Assembly (NCBI GenBank): GCA_963789785.1
Contig: CAWBNC010000043.1
Span: 180,964 to 244,963, forward strand
Direction: 5' to 3'
DNA from: JAEULH01 sp963789785
GTDB taxonomy: Bacteria; Pseudomonadota; Alphaproteobacteria; Rhodospirillales; Defluviicoccaceae
DNA length: 64,000 nt
Shown here: positions 27,513 to 37,362 of the stretch, piece by piece
How the letters are laid out: each line of letters opens with the position of its first letter
How positions within the stretch are numbered: position 1 is the first letter of the stretch
The notes under the pieces: model-generated
What the model saw: the letters and a program-made list of their open reading frames with translations, nothing else
What the model was told of the DNA's origin: nothing
Databases searched by the model: none
Made by a program: the position numbers and the translations under genes

Positions 27513-29273
27513 TCAGGCGGCCTCCATCGCCTCGTCCGTGTCGGCATCAACTTCGTCCTCGTTCGCTCCGCGCTCGTCAACGACTGCCTTGTCCATGGCG
27601 CCAGCGACGACGTCAGCCAAAGTGCGCATCCGCGCCTCGAAGAAAGCGCCGAAGTCATCGTTGCGGAGATGCGCCGGCTCGATGAGATGCGTCCTCAGGA
27701 TTGCATCCAGTTCCGCTGATGACAGGTTCTGCTTTCTCTCGATCCGGTTGAGGTATGTGGACGGAGCATCGCCGCCGATGGCGATGTTCGATTCTTTCGA
27801 CAACGGGGTCTTGTTCACGATGGAGTTGAACAGGTCCGGTGAGATGTCCCGCTTCTTGCACCAGTCTTGCGGAAAGACGTGGTGAATGTCGATCCTGTCG
27901 TTGAAGAAGGTCATCAGCTCGGCCGGGCGGCCGGTTATGAAGTCCAGGCACCCGCGCCGCATCATGAGGGCGTGCAATCCTTTGTAGGCGGCGGACTGGC
28001 GCGACCGCATCGTCCTGAGCCTGTCCTTCTGGAACACCGCTTCATCGAGCGCCCGCGGCTTCGGGCCGGCGCCGATTATCCAGTCGACGAGCTCCGGAAC
28101 ATCGCGCGCAAGTCGCGTCTCCGTGGTCGATCCGTACAGTTCGCCAAGAGTAACGGACCAGAACCAGCGGGCGAACTTCTCCTTCGCCGCCACGGTTTGC
28201 GCCGTCTTGCCGAGGATCGCGAAAGCCGAAGCAAGGCCGACGATCTGGGGCGGGTACGGCACGTCCTTGTGCCAGATGATTTTCTGCTCGTTGAGGAAGC
28301 TTCCCGCCGCGACAAAACCGCCATCTACGGCGTCGGCATGTGTCCGGTACGCGTCGAGAGAAAGCGCGAGGAGGGCATCGCGCCGGCAACTTACCTGAGG
28401 GAGTTCCCTGCCTTCGACACCTTCCTCTGCCTTCGCCACGCGGGCCGCCCGCGTGTGCAGCAGCGTGCAGCGCTGGAGAAAATCCGTGTTCGCAATCGCG
28501 GCCAGAACGTCGCGACGATTCGGCACATCGGTGATGCGCGTTCGCCGCCCCGGAGTGGCCCCGTTGATCGGGCCGTACCAGTCCTTGCGCAGATCGAAAC
28601 CGTCAGCCGCATAGATGGCCGTGACGAGTTCGAAGGCGTCGAGCTTCTTGCCGCCGACGTTGACCTTTTCGAAAACGAGGCAGATTGCTTCCCGGCTGTT
28701 CTTCCGATCGAGACGAATGATCGGCATCTTGTACCGCTCGATCCGGTCCACGAGCCCCCGGTCGAAGTCGCGCTCCAGATCGGACACGTCGCGGCCATGC
28801 GCCTTCCAGTAATCGCGCCAGTCATAGAACCAGTTGCGGCTGTCGAAGACGCGGTTGAGCGGAAAGGCGTCGCGCGCGAACTCTTGTTCGGGCGTCGACA
28901 GATCGAGCACGATTTCCCTGCCGAAGTCCCGGCGGACGATGCGGTCGGCGGGAACGCCAATGATGCTCTCCTCCAGATCGGCGCCGCCGTTCACCGCCTT
29001 CTTGATGTTGAGGTAGTAGTATCGATCCACCTCCTTGCCTCGTGGCGTGCGGGTGCGGACGGGTTGCTTCGCAATGTCGCGATAGAGCGAAGTTATCCGT
29101 TGCTGCCCGTCCAGGAGCAGCTCCTCCGGCTGAGTGTCGCGCGCTGGAATGCCTGCCAGAAGCCGCGGTTTAAATGTAACCTCGCCCCCGGTTTCCAAGG
29201 TCAAGAGGGCGCCGACGGGGAAGCCCTTGGCGACCGATGCGATGAGGCTGCGGACATCTTCGTCGCCCCAGAC
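27513..29273 (-). pseudogene. DUF262/HNH restriction-like gene, 3' fragment (split by IS5-type element)
   Basis: About 587 codons remain: WGDEDVRSLIASVAKGFPVGALLTL, then LLLDGQQRITSLYRDI (the DUF262 DGQQR motif), and a C-terminal HNH-like module RIDIHHVFPQDWCKKRDISPDLFNSIVNKTPLS. DUF262 plus such a C-terminal nuclease is the make-up of GmrSD/BrxU-type type IV restriction enzymes, which cut modified phage DNA. The first 29 codons are on the other side of the insertion, at 30596-30685. The fragment has no proper start, so the protein is probably not made. It sits beside a toxin-antitoxin pair, in keeping with a small defence locus. Confidence 0.85.
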
Positions 29274-29277
29274 CTAG
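29274..29277. repeat. Left CTAG target duplication of the IS5-type element
   Basis: CTAG directly flanks the left inverted repeat and recurs at 30596-30599 on the other side. A 4-bp YTAR duplication is typical of IS5-group elements. Confidence 0.85.
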
Positions 29278-30595
29278 CAGGCTGCTGAAATGGCGCCTGG
29301 TTGCCCGGATCTTCGCGGTTGGTGTGGGGTCATTTGCTTGCGCTGATGCTGGCTACCGTCGTTGCTACCGTCGTTTGGCCGGGAGTTTTCGGGCGCTGAG
29401 GACACTCCGGACGGAGTCCGGCCGTCAAGCCGGGGCTTTGAGCAGCTTTGGCAGCCGGACGAGATTGTAGGCGGCCATGGCGAAGGTGAACTGCCAGTCG
29501 ATCTTCGCCAGCCCGCGGTGGCGGGCCTTGCTGAGCCCGGCGATGGTCTTGGCCCAGCCGAAGGCCTCCTCGATGCGCTTGCGGATGCGCAGGCTGACCG
29601 TGTAGCCGGGATCGCGCGCCGTCTCGTCGTCGATCGCCGAGCGCCGGCCGCTGAGGTTCTGCGCCACGTGCGCGGTGACGTCGATCTCGCCCAGCTCGGC
29701 TATGAAGTCCTGGGCGTCGTACCCCTTGTCGGCGCCCAGCGTGATCGGCTCCGGCCGCCCCGGCGCCTCCGCGTGCGGCGTGATCAGCTCCACGGCGGCC
29801 AGCCGCTCGGCGTGGCCCGAGGCGCGGGTGGCGACGGCGCCGACGATCAGCCCGTTGCGGTTCTCCATCAGCGCATGCCCCATGAAGCAGAGCTTCGCCT
29901 CCTTGCCGCGGCCCTTGCGGTAGAGCCTGGCATCCGGATCGGTGGCAGACGCATGCGTCTCGTTGCCGCGCTTCTGCCCGCGGAAGTCCTGCTCGCCATT
30001 GCGTCCCGCATCCGGCGGCGCTCCGGAGCCGTCCTTGGGGCGGAAGCTCTTGGTGCTGGCCCAGGCCTCCAGCAGCGTGCCGTCCACCGAAAAGTGCTCG
30101 CCGGACAAGAGCGTCTTCACCTGCGGCTGCGCCAGCACCCCGGCCAGAAACTTCACCGCCACATCGCCTTCCAGCAGCCGGTCGCGGTTCTTGGTAAAGG
30201 TCGTCGCATCCCACACCGGATCGTCGACGCCCAGGCCGACGAACCAGCGGAACAGAAGGTCGAACTCGATCCGCTCCACCAGTTGCCGCTCCGAGCGGAT
30301 CGAATAGAACGCCTGCAACAAGAGCGCCCGCAGCAGCCGCTCCGGCGGGATCAACTCGCGGCCATGGGGCGAATACAGCCCGTCGAACTCACCCGAGAGC
30401 CCGGCCAGCGTCGCGTTGACAATGCCGCGGATCAACCGCAGCGGATGATCCGCACGGACCCGCTTCTCCAGGTCCACATAGCTGAACAGCCTCCCACGAA
30501 CCGTGTCGCTCCCGCGCATCCCGACCTCCAATCACCACCAACCCGAGATCAGGAATCACGAACGCGCAAAAACCGCCACCCTTTTCAGCAGCCTG
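29278..30595 (-). mobile_element. IS5-family insertion sequence, 1318 bp
   Basis: Bounded by inverted repeats that begin CAGGCTGCTGAAA at both ends (13 identical bases, 15 of 16 overall) and flanked by CTAG duplications. It carries one intact transposase gene on the minus strand. It lies within a DUF262 gene. Confidence 0.93.
29425..30531 (-). CDS. IS5-family transposase
   Basis: A 368-residue DDE transposase with an unbroken frame, probably starting at the ATG of MRGSDTVRGRLFSYVDLEKRVRADHPLR. The N-terminal part contains PPERLLRALLLQAFYSIRSERQLVERIEFDLLFRWFVGL, typical of the IS5 group. The catalytic aspartates are in HFSVDGTLLEAWAS and LGADKGYDAQDF, and the glutamate in RKRIEEAFGWAKTIAGLSK (the Y-x-x-R/E-x-F-x-x-K region). 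This is an apparently functional mobile element, in contrast with the ISAs1 transposase. Confidence 0.93.
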   Translation of the reverse strand: MEVGMRGSDTVRGRLFSYVDLEKRVRADHPLRLIRGIVNATLAGLSGEFDGLYSPHGRELIPPERLLRALLLQAFYSIRSERQLVERIEFDLLFRWFVGLGVDDPVWDATTFTKNRDRLLEGDVAVKFLAGVLAQPQVKTLLSGEHFSVDGTLLEAWASTKSFRPKDGSGAPPDAGRNGEQDFRGQKRGNETHASATDPDARLYRKGRGKEAKLCFMGHALMENRNGLIVGAVATRASGHAERLAAVELITPHAEAPGRPEPITLGADKGYDAQDFIAELGEIDVTAHVAQNLSGRRSAIDDETARDPGYTVSLRIRKRIEEAFGWAKTIAGLSKARHRGLAKIDWQFTFAMAAYNLVRLPKLLKAPA

Positions 30596-30685
30596 CTAGT
30601 CGCGTTGGAAATCCGGCAACTGCAACCGCCCTTCGTCTGCTTGGCGAAGGAGGTCCTTGAGATCTTCCTTTGTTGTATCGAACAT
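30596..30685 (-). pseudogene. DUF262 gene, 5' fragment
   Basis: Twenty-nine codons starting at the ATG at 30685 behind a GAGG site: MFDTTKEDLKDLLRQADEG then QLPDFQRD, ending at a TAG made by the CTAG target site. DUF262 proteins start this way, and QLPxFQR is followed in the family by an aromatic residue and VW. Joining it to the 3' fragment restores QRD-x-VWGDEDVR, where x is that TAG codon. Confidence 0.85.
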
Positions 30686-30916
30686 CGGGCCTCTTTGACT
30701 TAAATGTATTCCGTCAGGTCGCCTCCCCGGTTCTACCTCAAGAGCCCCGATTGCGCTACCAATGTAACCCTCATTGGGGTAAAAAATAATGATACGGGTA
30801 CTCCCAAGCGAGCGCGCACTGCCGGCGGATTCTTCGGGCTGACAACGATGCGCGACCTGAGACATCGCATATTGGACATGAGTGACGGTTTCCGGCTTTT
30901 GAAAGAGAGTGCCGTG

Positions 30917-32496
30917 ATGGAAGAACGCCTCCGCCTTTGCCCACGCGCGAAGCGGCGCCCGCGCCCGCGTACGGCTTCCATCTGCGGCCTCCTGGTGTGC
31001 TTGCTCGCAGTGGTCTGCGGGGCCGACTGCAGCGGCGGGACCGCAGAGGTCGTCGTAGGCACCGGTACGCCTCAGCCGCTTCCGCCCGAGGTCATTCCGT
31101 TCGCGCAGCCGCCGCTGGCGACGATGCAAGCCTCCGGGAAGCTTGTCGTCGCCCACTGGCATCAGTTCCCGATATCCCGCGACAAGGGCAGCGCCGAGCG
31201 CGACAGCTACGCGCGCATGTTGGCCGGCGACGACGACGGCATGGGCATTCGCCTCCGGCCGTTAGGGCGACCCGCCCGGTCCGGCGACTGGGAGAGGGCC
31301 GACGCGCTCGTCGACATTCGTTGGGCCCAGGCCATCGGCGTCGATGCCTTCCTGATCAACCTTGCGACCGACATGAAGAACTGGTGGGCCTGGCCGGAAT
31401 ACATACGCTACCTGCAGGCGGCGCGGCAGCTCGGCACCGGCTTCAGGATCGCGCCCAACATCGATTGCGTCGACCCCGAAAGCGGGAGGGGCATGGCCGA
31501 GGCGATCGTCGCGAAGCTCAGGGACGCTGGCGAGCTGGCGAGCCCGAGCCAGTTGCGCGTCAAGGGCAAGTTCGTTGTCGGCGCGTTCTATGCCAACAAC
31601 TGCGGCGTCCCCTACTGGACCGAGTTCAAGGGCGCGATGAAGGCCGCCGGGCTGGACCCCCTTCTCGTCTGCGTCATGCTCGGCGGCGCGTACCGCCCCG
31701 AGTTTGATGGCGTCTGCGATGCCTGGAGCGACTGGGGGCGGAAAGACCCGTGGTCGGCATCCGCCAGCGCCTACGCCAGCCGCTATGCCGGCGTCAAGGA
31801 CGAGCCAATCATGGCCGCTATCAGCCCCGGCGACGTCCGCTACAGGCGGGACGAAACCATCGCCTACGAGCAGAAGGGCAGCGAGACGCTGCGGATCAAC
31901 TGGGAGGAAGCGATCGACGACCGGCGCGGACTGGGCGCAGCTCGTGACCTGGAACGACATCGTCGAGCATTCGGCGTTCTTTCCGAACACCGCCCAGCAG
32001 TTCGCGATATACGACCTGACGGCGTACTACATCGCCTGGTTCAAGACCGGGAAGCCGCCGCGGATCACCAAGGACGCGGTCTACTACTTCCATCGCATTG
32101 CCCGGGTGCCACCGGCTCCGCGGCTCCGCTCCGGCTCGTGGGCCAACGAGGTCGAGGCGGTGGCGTTCCTCACCGCGCCGGCAACCGTCGAGATCGTCAC
32201 CGACGCGGGGACCACCCGAAGCGATTTCCCTGCCGGCATGCATGTGCTGAGCGCGCCGCTCCCTGCCGCCGGCAAGCCCCGGTTCCGCATCGTCCGCAAT
32301 GGCACGACGGTCGCCGAGGTGACCAGCGCCTTCGCCGTTGGGCCGATGCCCGTTCGCAACGACGTCGTCTACCGCGCCGGCGGCTCGCTCCGCGCCACGG
32401 CGGGGGCGCAAGGCAGCGCCGAAAGCGTTTGCCGCAACGGCCGAGCCCGACATCTGCCTGATGCACTCGTCCGAGCCGGTCTGGCTGGCGCAATAG
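30917..32496 (+). CDS. GH71-like secreted glycoside hydrolase (two frameshifts)
   Basis: Start at 30917 (MEERLRLC) or the GTG before it, followed by an arginine-rich n-region and a hydrophobic stretch (ICGLLVCLLAVVCGADC) that looks like a signal peptide, perhaps of a lipoprotein. The catalytic-type domain has LVVAHWHQFPISRDKGSAERD, AIGVDAFLINLATDMKNWW, FRIAPNIDCVD, ISPGDVRYRRDETIAYEQKG and LVTWNDIVEHSAFFPN, in keeping with GH71 alpha-1,3-glucanases, best known from fungi. A beta-sandwich-like tail follows (NEVEAVAFLTAPATVEIVTDAG). Frameshifts lie near 31930 and 32420; with the second corrected the protein ends DICLMHSSEPVWLAQ at 32496. It is divergent from the split DUF262 gene. Confidence 0.7.
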
Positions 32497-33024
32497 GGCC
32501 TCATCGAGTGGAATGCCGTTGGGTCTACTTCATTACGGACTCAATCGGCTGTTTCTTCAAGACGACGGCAGATTTGGCGGCCACCGAGATCCCTACATGG
32601 TCTTCACCGACTATCCGGAACTGGTCATTCTGAAGCGAGCCATGTCCGACGTATTGAGATGCCTCCGTATTGAGCCAAAGCGAGTAACGGCTTTCTCCAG
32701 GCTCTAACCTCAAATCGGCGGTTGCGATTGAACTGTTGCGTGATTCAAGCTCCCGAACGATGGGAGGTTTGTCATGCGCTCTTGGCCGCCGAACGACCGA
32801 ATACGGGCCGCCCGGTATCCCCCCCCAGCCGGCGATGAGCGCGCCACCGCGGCCGACGACGGCCGCTGCGCCCCGTTGAAAGCTCTCGATTCGCCCACCG
32901 CGGGTTACCGCGGCCAGCACCGGATTGGCCGCGGGCTCAACCATGGCCGCCGTTCTTAACGGCCGCGGCCGCCAGCATCCTCCGCACTTGGCAAGAGGGC
33001 TCCGTACAGCTAAGAATACCGCGC
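32497..33024. other. Region with no convincing gene
   Basis: About 530 bases between the GH71-like gene and the IalB-like gene. A 139-codon frame on the minus strand (32525-32944) and a 64-codon frame on the plus strand (32513-32707) are open but show no recognisable domain, no ribosome-binding site and mixed composition. I read this as decayed or non-coding DNA. Confidence 0.45.
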
Positions 33025-33543
33025 ATGAAATACAGCATCCGCTTCCTCATTGTGGCTGTGCTTGCGGCCGTCAGCCTCACGCCCGCATTTTCCGCTTCCG
33101 CCGCACAGCAGAACCTCGGCTCCTTCCAGGACTGGACTGCGTTCAGCGACGGCGCCGAGAAGCGTATCTGCTATGTTGGTTCTCTTCCGCAGAAGGCGGA
33201 GGGCAATTACACCCGGCGCGGCGATACTTACATTCTCGCCACCCACCGGCCTGGCGAGAACGTCTTCGGCGAGATCAGCGTCGAGGCCGGCTATACCTAC
33301 AAGCCCGGTAGCGAGGTCGAGGTCAACATCGACGGCCAGACCTTCAAGCTGTTCACCCAGGGCGGCAACGCCTGGGCCTACGACGAGAAGGCCGACCGGG
33401 CTCTGGTCGAGGCGATGAAGGCCGGCCGGCAAATGATCGTCAAGGGTACGTCCAGCCGGGGAACCCTGACCACGGATACCTACTCCCTGGCCGGCTTTAC
33501 CGCCGCCTACCAGGCCATCGACCAGGCTTGCGGCAGCGGCTGA
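33025..33543 (+). CDS. Invasion-associated locus B (IalB)-like exported protein
   Basis: A 172-residue protein with a clear signal peptide (FLIVAVLAAVSLTPAFSASA, cleavage near residue 27). The mature part, FQDWTAFSDGAEKRICYVGSLPQKAEGNYTRRGDTYILATHRPGENVFGEISVEAGYTYKPGSEVEVNIDGQTFKLFT, matches the IalB family common in alphaproteobacteria. It is predicted periplasmic. In Bartonella the family founder helps erythrocyte invasion, but in free-living species the function is unknown. Two cysteines may form a disulfide. Intact. Confidence 0.85.
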   Translation: MKYSIRFLIVAVLAAVSLTPAFSASAAQQNLGSFQDWTAFSDGAEKRICYVGSLPQKAEGNYTRRGDTYILATHRPGENVFGEISVEAGYTYKPGSEVEVNIDGQTFKLFTQGGNAWAYDEKADRALVEAMKAGRQMIVKGTSSRGTLTTDTYSLAGFTAAYQAIDQACGSG

Positions 33544-33640
33544 GCTTCGTCGCCGCGGCGATCATTGTTCCCGATGGCCGCCGGGTCCACATCGAATATG
33601 GATGGGGTGGCTTAGGGGCGCGTCGGAAAGGGATCACGAG

Positions 33641-34105
33641 ATGACCCATGCGAGGGCGGCCCGGCTGCCTGGTCGCCATATTTCGCGTTTTCTTACGGTG
33701 CTGACCGTGCTTGCCGTGGCGTTCGCGGGCATTGCCGGCGCCTGGGCGGAGCCGCCCGAGCGGGTCGATGCCGGCAGCTTGCCCGCGATGATCGCCCAGG
33801 GCGTCAAGGTCGTCGACATCCGCAGCGCCGATGAGTGGCGCGACACCGGCGTCATCGAGGGCAGCCTGCTGCTCACCGCAATCGACGTGGACGGCCGGCT
33901 GGTCGAGGGTTTTCCCGAGGCGCTTATGAAGGCGGTCGATCGTGATGAGCCGGTCGTCGTCATCTGCCGCTCGGGCAACCGTTCCGCGGTGATCGCCCGG
34001 ATGATGAGCGAGCGCGGCGGCTATACCCATGTCGTCGATGCCGCCGGCGGTATCCGCGCGTGGATCGGCGCCGGAAATCCGGTGACCCCCTGTCCGAGCT
34101 GCTGA
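33641..34105 (+). CDS. Periplasmic rhodanese-like protein
   Basis: A 154-residue protein with a signal peptide (FLTVLTVLAVAFAGIAGAWA) and a single rhodanese domain: KVVDIRSADEWRDTGVIEGSLLL and the active-site loop VVVICRSGNRSAVIARMM with catalytic cysteine. It ends CPSC. Rhodaneses move sulfane sulfur between acceptors; the exported location suggests a role in periplasmic sulfur or redox chemistry. The start is chosen at 33641, after a GGAAAGGGA stretch. It ends just before rlmN (8-bp gap to the rlmN start). Confidence 0.88.
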   Translation: MTHARAARLPGRHISRFLTVLTVLAVAFAGIAGAWAEPPERVDAGSLPAMIAQGVKVVDIRSADEWRDTGVIEGSLLLTAIDVDGRLVEGFPEALMKAVDRDEPVVVICRSGNRSAVIARMMSERGGYTHVVDAAGGIRAWIGAGNPVTPCPSC

Positions 34106-34113
34106 GGCCGGCG

Positions 34114-35265
34114 ATGGCTGTCGGCGAGACCGCGATGGATGCGGGTGCGCCGATCGCAGCTTCGGGAGAAGACGCTCGGCGCTCGTTGATCGGGCTTTCG
34201 CGCGAGGAGCTTGCGGAGGCGGTGGAGGATATCGGCGAGCGGCCGTTTCGCGCCGCTCAGCTCTGGCACTGGATCTACTTTCGCGGCGCCCGCAACTTCG
34301 CCGCGATGACGTCGTTGTCCCGGGATCTGCGCGCCCGCCTTTCGGAGCGCTTCACGCTCGCGCGGCCCGCCGTCAGCCGCGACCAGATGTCGCAGGACGG
34401 CAGCCGCAAGTGGCTGCTCCGCTTCGCCGATGGCAACGAGGCCGAGACGGTGTTCATCCCGGAGGCGGATCGCGGCGCGCTGTGCATCTCCTCACAGGTC
34501 GGCTGCAGCCTGACCTGCTCCTTCTGCCACACCGGAACCCAGCGACTGGTGCGCAATCTCGATGTTGGCGAGATCGTCACACAGATGCTCGTTGCCCGCG
34601 ACGCCTGCGGCGAATGGCCGAGCCCGGCCGGACAGCGGCTGCTGTCCAACGTCGTGCTGATGGGCATGGGCGAGCCGTTGCTCAACTACGACAACGTCGC
34701 CGCCGCGGTGCGCATCCTCATGGATCCGGAAGGCATCAACCTGTCGCGACGGCGGATCACGCTCTCGACCGCGGGCGTCGTCCCGATGATCCACCGGGTC
34801 GGCGCCGAACTGGGGGTCAAGCTCGCCGTCAGCCTACACGCGGCCACCGACGCGCTTCGCGACGTTCTGGTTCCGGTCAACCGGAAGTATCCGCTGGCGG
34901 AGCTAATGGCGGCGCTGCGCTCCTACCCCGGCGCCGATAACGCCCGGCGGATCACCTTCGAATACGTCATGCTCAATGGGGTTAACGATACCCCGGCGGA
35001 CGCAAAATCGCTCGCCCAGCTCGTCCGCGGCCTGCCATGCAAGTTCAACCTCATCCCGTTCAATCCCTGGCCGGGCGCGGCCTACGCCTGCTCCTCGGAT
35101 GCCGCAATGGCGCACTTTGCCGAAATTTTGAACGCCGCCGGCTACACCGCGCCGATCCGCACGCCGCGCGGCCGCGATATCCTCGCCGCTTGCGGCCAGC
35201 TTCGCTCCGCCAGCGAGCGGCAGCACCGCGCTGCTGTCCTCGACCACGGCGGGCGCACCGGATAA
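34114..35265 (+). CDS. rlmN: 23S rRNA/tRNA adenosine C2-methyltransferase RlmN
   Basis: A 383-residue radical SAM enzyme that methylates A2503 of 23S rRNA and A37 of some tRNAs. The cluster-binding motif CSLTCSFC lies near residue 132, the SAM-binding GMGEPLLNYDNV near 188, and the catalytic C-terminal cysteine in ILAACGQLR near 358. LRFADGNEAETVFIPEADRGALCISSQVGC and LNLSRRRITLSTAGVVP-like segments are family hallmarks. The start at 34114 has a GAGG site. Unbroken. Confidence 0.96.
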   Translation: MAVGETAMDAGAPIAASGEDARRSLIGLSREELAEAVEDIGERPFRAAQLWHWIYFRGARNFAAMTSLSRDLRARLSERFTLARPAVSRDQMSQDGSRKWLLRFADGNEAETVFIPEADRGALCISSQVGCSLTCSFCHTGTQRLVRNLDVGEIVTQMLVARDACGEWPSPAGQRLLSNVVLMGMGEPLLNYDNVAAAVRILMDPEGINLSRRRITLSTAGVVPMIHRVGAELGVKLAVSLHAATDALRDVLVPVNRKYPLAELMAALRSYPGADNARRITFEYVMLNGVNDTPADAKSLAQLVRGLPCKFNLIPFNPWPGAAYACSSDAAMAHFAEILNAAGYTAPIRTPRGRDILAACGQLRSASERQHRAAVLDHGGRTG

Positions 35266-35324
35266 AGGCCCGCCCGGAGAGAGACCGGGCGGGGTTCGAG
35301 GTGCGCGGGGGTTGTTACAGGTCG

Positions 35325-36851
35325 TTACAGGATAAAGTCGCCGGCGACCCAGTCGGCGGGTTTCGTCGCCCCGTCGTGGACCAGAATCTCAAAGTCGATC
35401 CCGGCCTTGCCGTCGACCTCGCCCTGGACGAGGCTGTCGCTCCCGCCGCCGGCGACGACGTGGAGCTGGCCGGCCTTGAGCGCCGCGGTCGAACTCACGA
35501 AGGCGAAAGGCTGGTTGCCGCCTTTCGTCGTGTCGGCGTCGATCTGGTGCAGATCAATCCGGTCGCCGCCCGCGCCGCCGATGCCGGCCATATCGAGGAT
35601 CGTGTCATGGTTGGCCGCGCCCGGCTTCGAGTCGTCGAGGTAGCCTCGTAGACGAAGCGGTCGTTGCCGGCGCCGCCGCTGAGCGTATCGGCGTCGTAGC
35701 GGCCGGTAATCGCATCAACCCCGTCTTCGCCGTAGAGCGTATCGTTGCCGGTGCCGCCGCCGAGGTGATCGTTGCCGGCGCCGCCCCACAGGGTGTCGTT
35801 GCCGGCCTGGCCGGCAAGCGAGTCGTTGCCGGTGCCGCCGTAGATCAGGTCGTCGCCGAACTGGCCGAAGATCCGGTCGTTGCCGGCATCGCCGTAAAGC
35901 TGATCGGCGCCGTCGTAGATGTCGGCTCCTTGCCGCCGGCCCCATAGATCAGGTCGTTGCCCGCCCCGCCGTGGATGATGTCCTCGTCGGGATAGTTAAA
36001 ATAGGAGGAGCCGGAGCCATAGATCGTGTCGTTGCCGGCGAGGCCGTTGAGGGTCTCGCTGACGTCGATACCGGAGATCACGTTATTCAGCGCATTGCCC
36101 GTGCCGTGGGTTCCGTGCGAGCCACCAGACTCGTTGTAGGACATCACCAGCTTTTCGACGTTCGGGCCGAGCACGTAATCGGTCCCGTTGGCGTGCACCG
36201 TGTCGATACCCTCGCCGGCCTTCTCGATGGCAACATCCTTGGTTTCGAAGACCCAGTAGGTGTCGTTACCCGGACCGCCATGAAGAAAGTCCGGGTTGTT
36301 GCCCTCATAGAAGCTCCCGTCTCCATCCGGATCGTGGAACTCGCGTACATGGTGTCGTTTCCGGCCTCGCCGTAGAAGACGCCCGTCGTTCCGTCCAGAT
36401 AGATCCCGTAATCGCCGTAATTTGTATTGCTATCCGAGTTGCCCAGCGTGTCGTCGCCGCCGCCGCCGTGCAGCGTGATCGTCCCGCTCGGATCCTGACC
36501 GACCCAGGTGTCGCCATCCCCAAGTTCCGGGTTAGTCCGGTAGATGAATTCAATCGTGTCGTTGCCGCCGTCGCCCCAGGCGGTGTTGGTCACCGGGTTA
36601 GCGCCGCCGGTGTCGACCATGTCGATGCTGATGGTATCGTCGCCAGCATCGCCGTGGAGGGTGTTGCCCGCGCCCGACGCGTGAACGTCGTCATTGCCGC
36701 CGCCGCCGCTTAAAGCGTCGCCGCCGCCGTTACCGTAGATCTGGTCAGCGGCGTCCGATGGCTTGCTGCCCAGCGGATCCGCTATAACGCCCGCCGAGAC
36801 CACGAGTGGCGTGATCGTATCGGCGTGGCTCGTGCCCGTGTATGTCCCCAT
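35325..36851 (-). CDS. RTX calcium-binding repeat protein 1 (several frameshifts)
   Basis: A protein of about 505 residues in the corrected frame, starting MGTYTGTSHADTITP behind an AGGAAGG site. It contains RTX nonapeptides (GGxGxDxUx) such as GGGGNDDVHASGAGNTLHGDAGDD, GGGGDDTLG and AGNDTIYGSG, which wind into a calcium-loaded parallel beta-roll. The end, GDRIDLHQIDADTTKGGNQPFAF and LVQGEVDGKAGIDFEIL, is the serralysin-type C-terminal cap that carries type I secretion signals. There is no N-terminal signal peptide, as expected for type I export. Frameshifts lie near 36320, 36205, 35935 and between 35600 and 35830. No enzyme domain and no adjacent ABC exporter. It is a close paralogue of the gene at 37363-38874. 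Confidence 0.85.
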
Positions 36852-37362
36852 CGTTGCCTTCCTGTCATGCCGGCGCCGGCCTTGGCCGGACGTTCCGGTT
36901 TGTTACCGCAATGTACCTGTCTCGAACGCAACGCATCCGATGCCAGGGGCTAAGGCGTCTGGCGGTTGTGTCGCCGCCAACCTTGGCGCCGCCCAGTCGA
37001 GGCTTTATCCAGCATCTAAATGCGCATGCGCATCATTCTACATCCTGAAAAAAATGCAAGAAGTTAATAAACGCTCTGCTTCCAGTATACATCAGCTGCA
37101 ACACCTCAATACATGGACAAGGTTTCACGTAAGGGATATCAACCGTTGTGGGGCCAACGCTGCTTCAGACGCCAAGTCACGGAAAAGGTGTCATTTTTGT
37201 GGCAGAGGGCGCCGGCGGCGTAGACACCGGCTTTGGCGGGGCTGGCCCAAGAGCGTCAGCCGGTCATGACGGATGCGATGCCGAACAGCGCGACCACCCT
37301 CACCCAACCCTCTCCCAGCGGCACCCGCCGGGAGAGGGCTCTTGTGAGTGCGCGATACGCGG
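36852..37362. other. Intergenic region between the two RTX genes
   Basis: About 510 bases, with an AT-rich block at 37020-37110 that probably carries the promoter of RTX gene 1 on the minus strand, and the hairpin at 37308-37338 near the RTX gene 2 stop. No coding frame is convincing. Confidence 0.5.
37308..37338. terminator. CCCTCTCCC/GGGAGAGGG hairpin after RTX gene 2
   Basis: A perfect nine-pair stem (CCCTCTCCC with GGGAGAGGG) around a 13-base loop, 25 bases beyond the stop of RTX gene 2. This sequence type is a common dispersed intergenic hairpin in high-GC proteobacteria and could slow or end transcription. There is no T-tract. Confidence 0.5.

Noticed and set aside
32525..32944. A 139-codon minus-strand frame between the GH71-like and IalB-like genes.
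   Set aside because: No known motif, no ribosome-binding site and overlapping frames of equal quality on the other strand.
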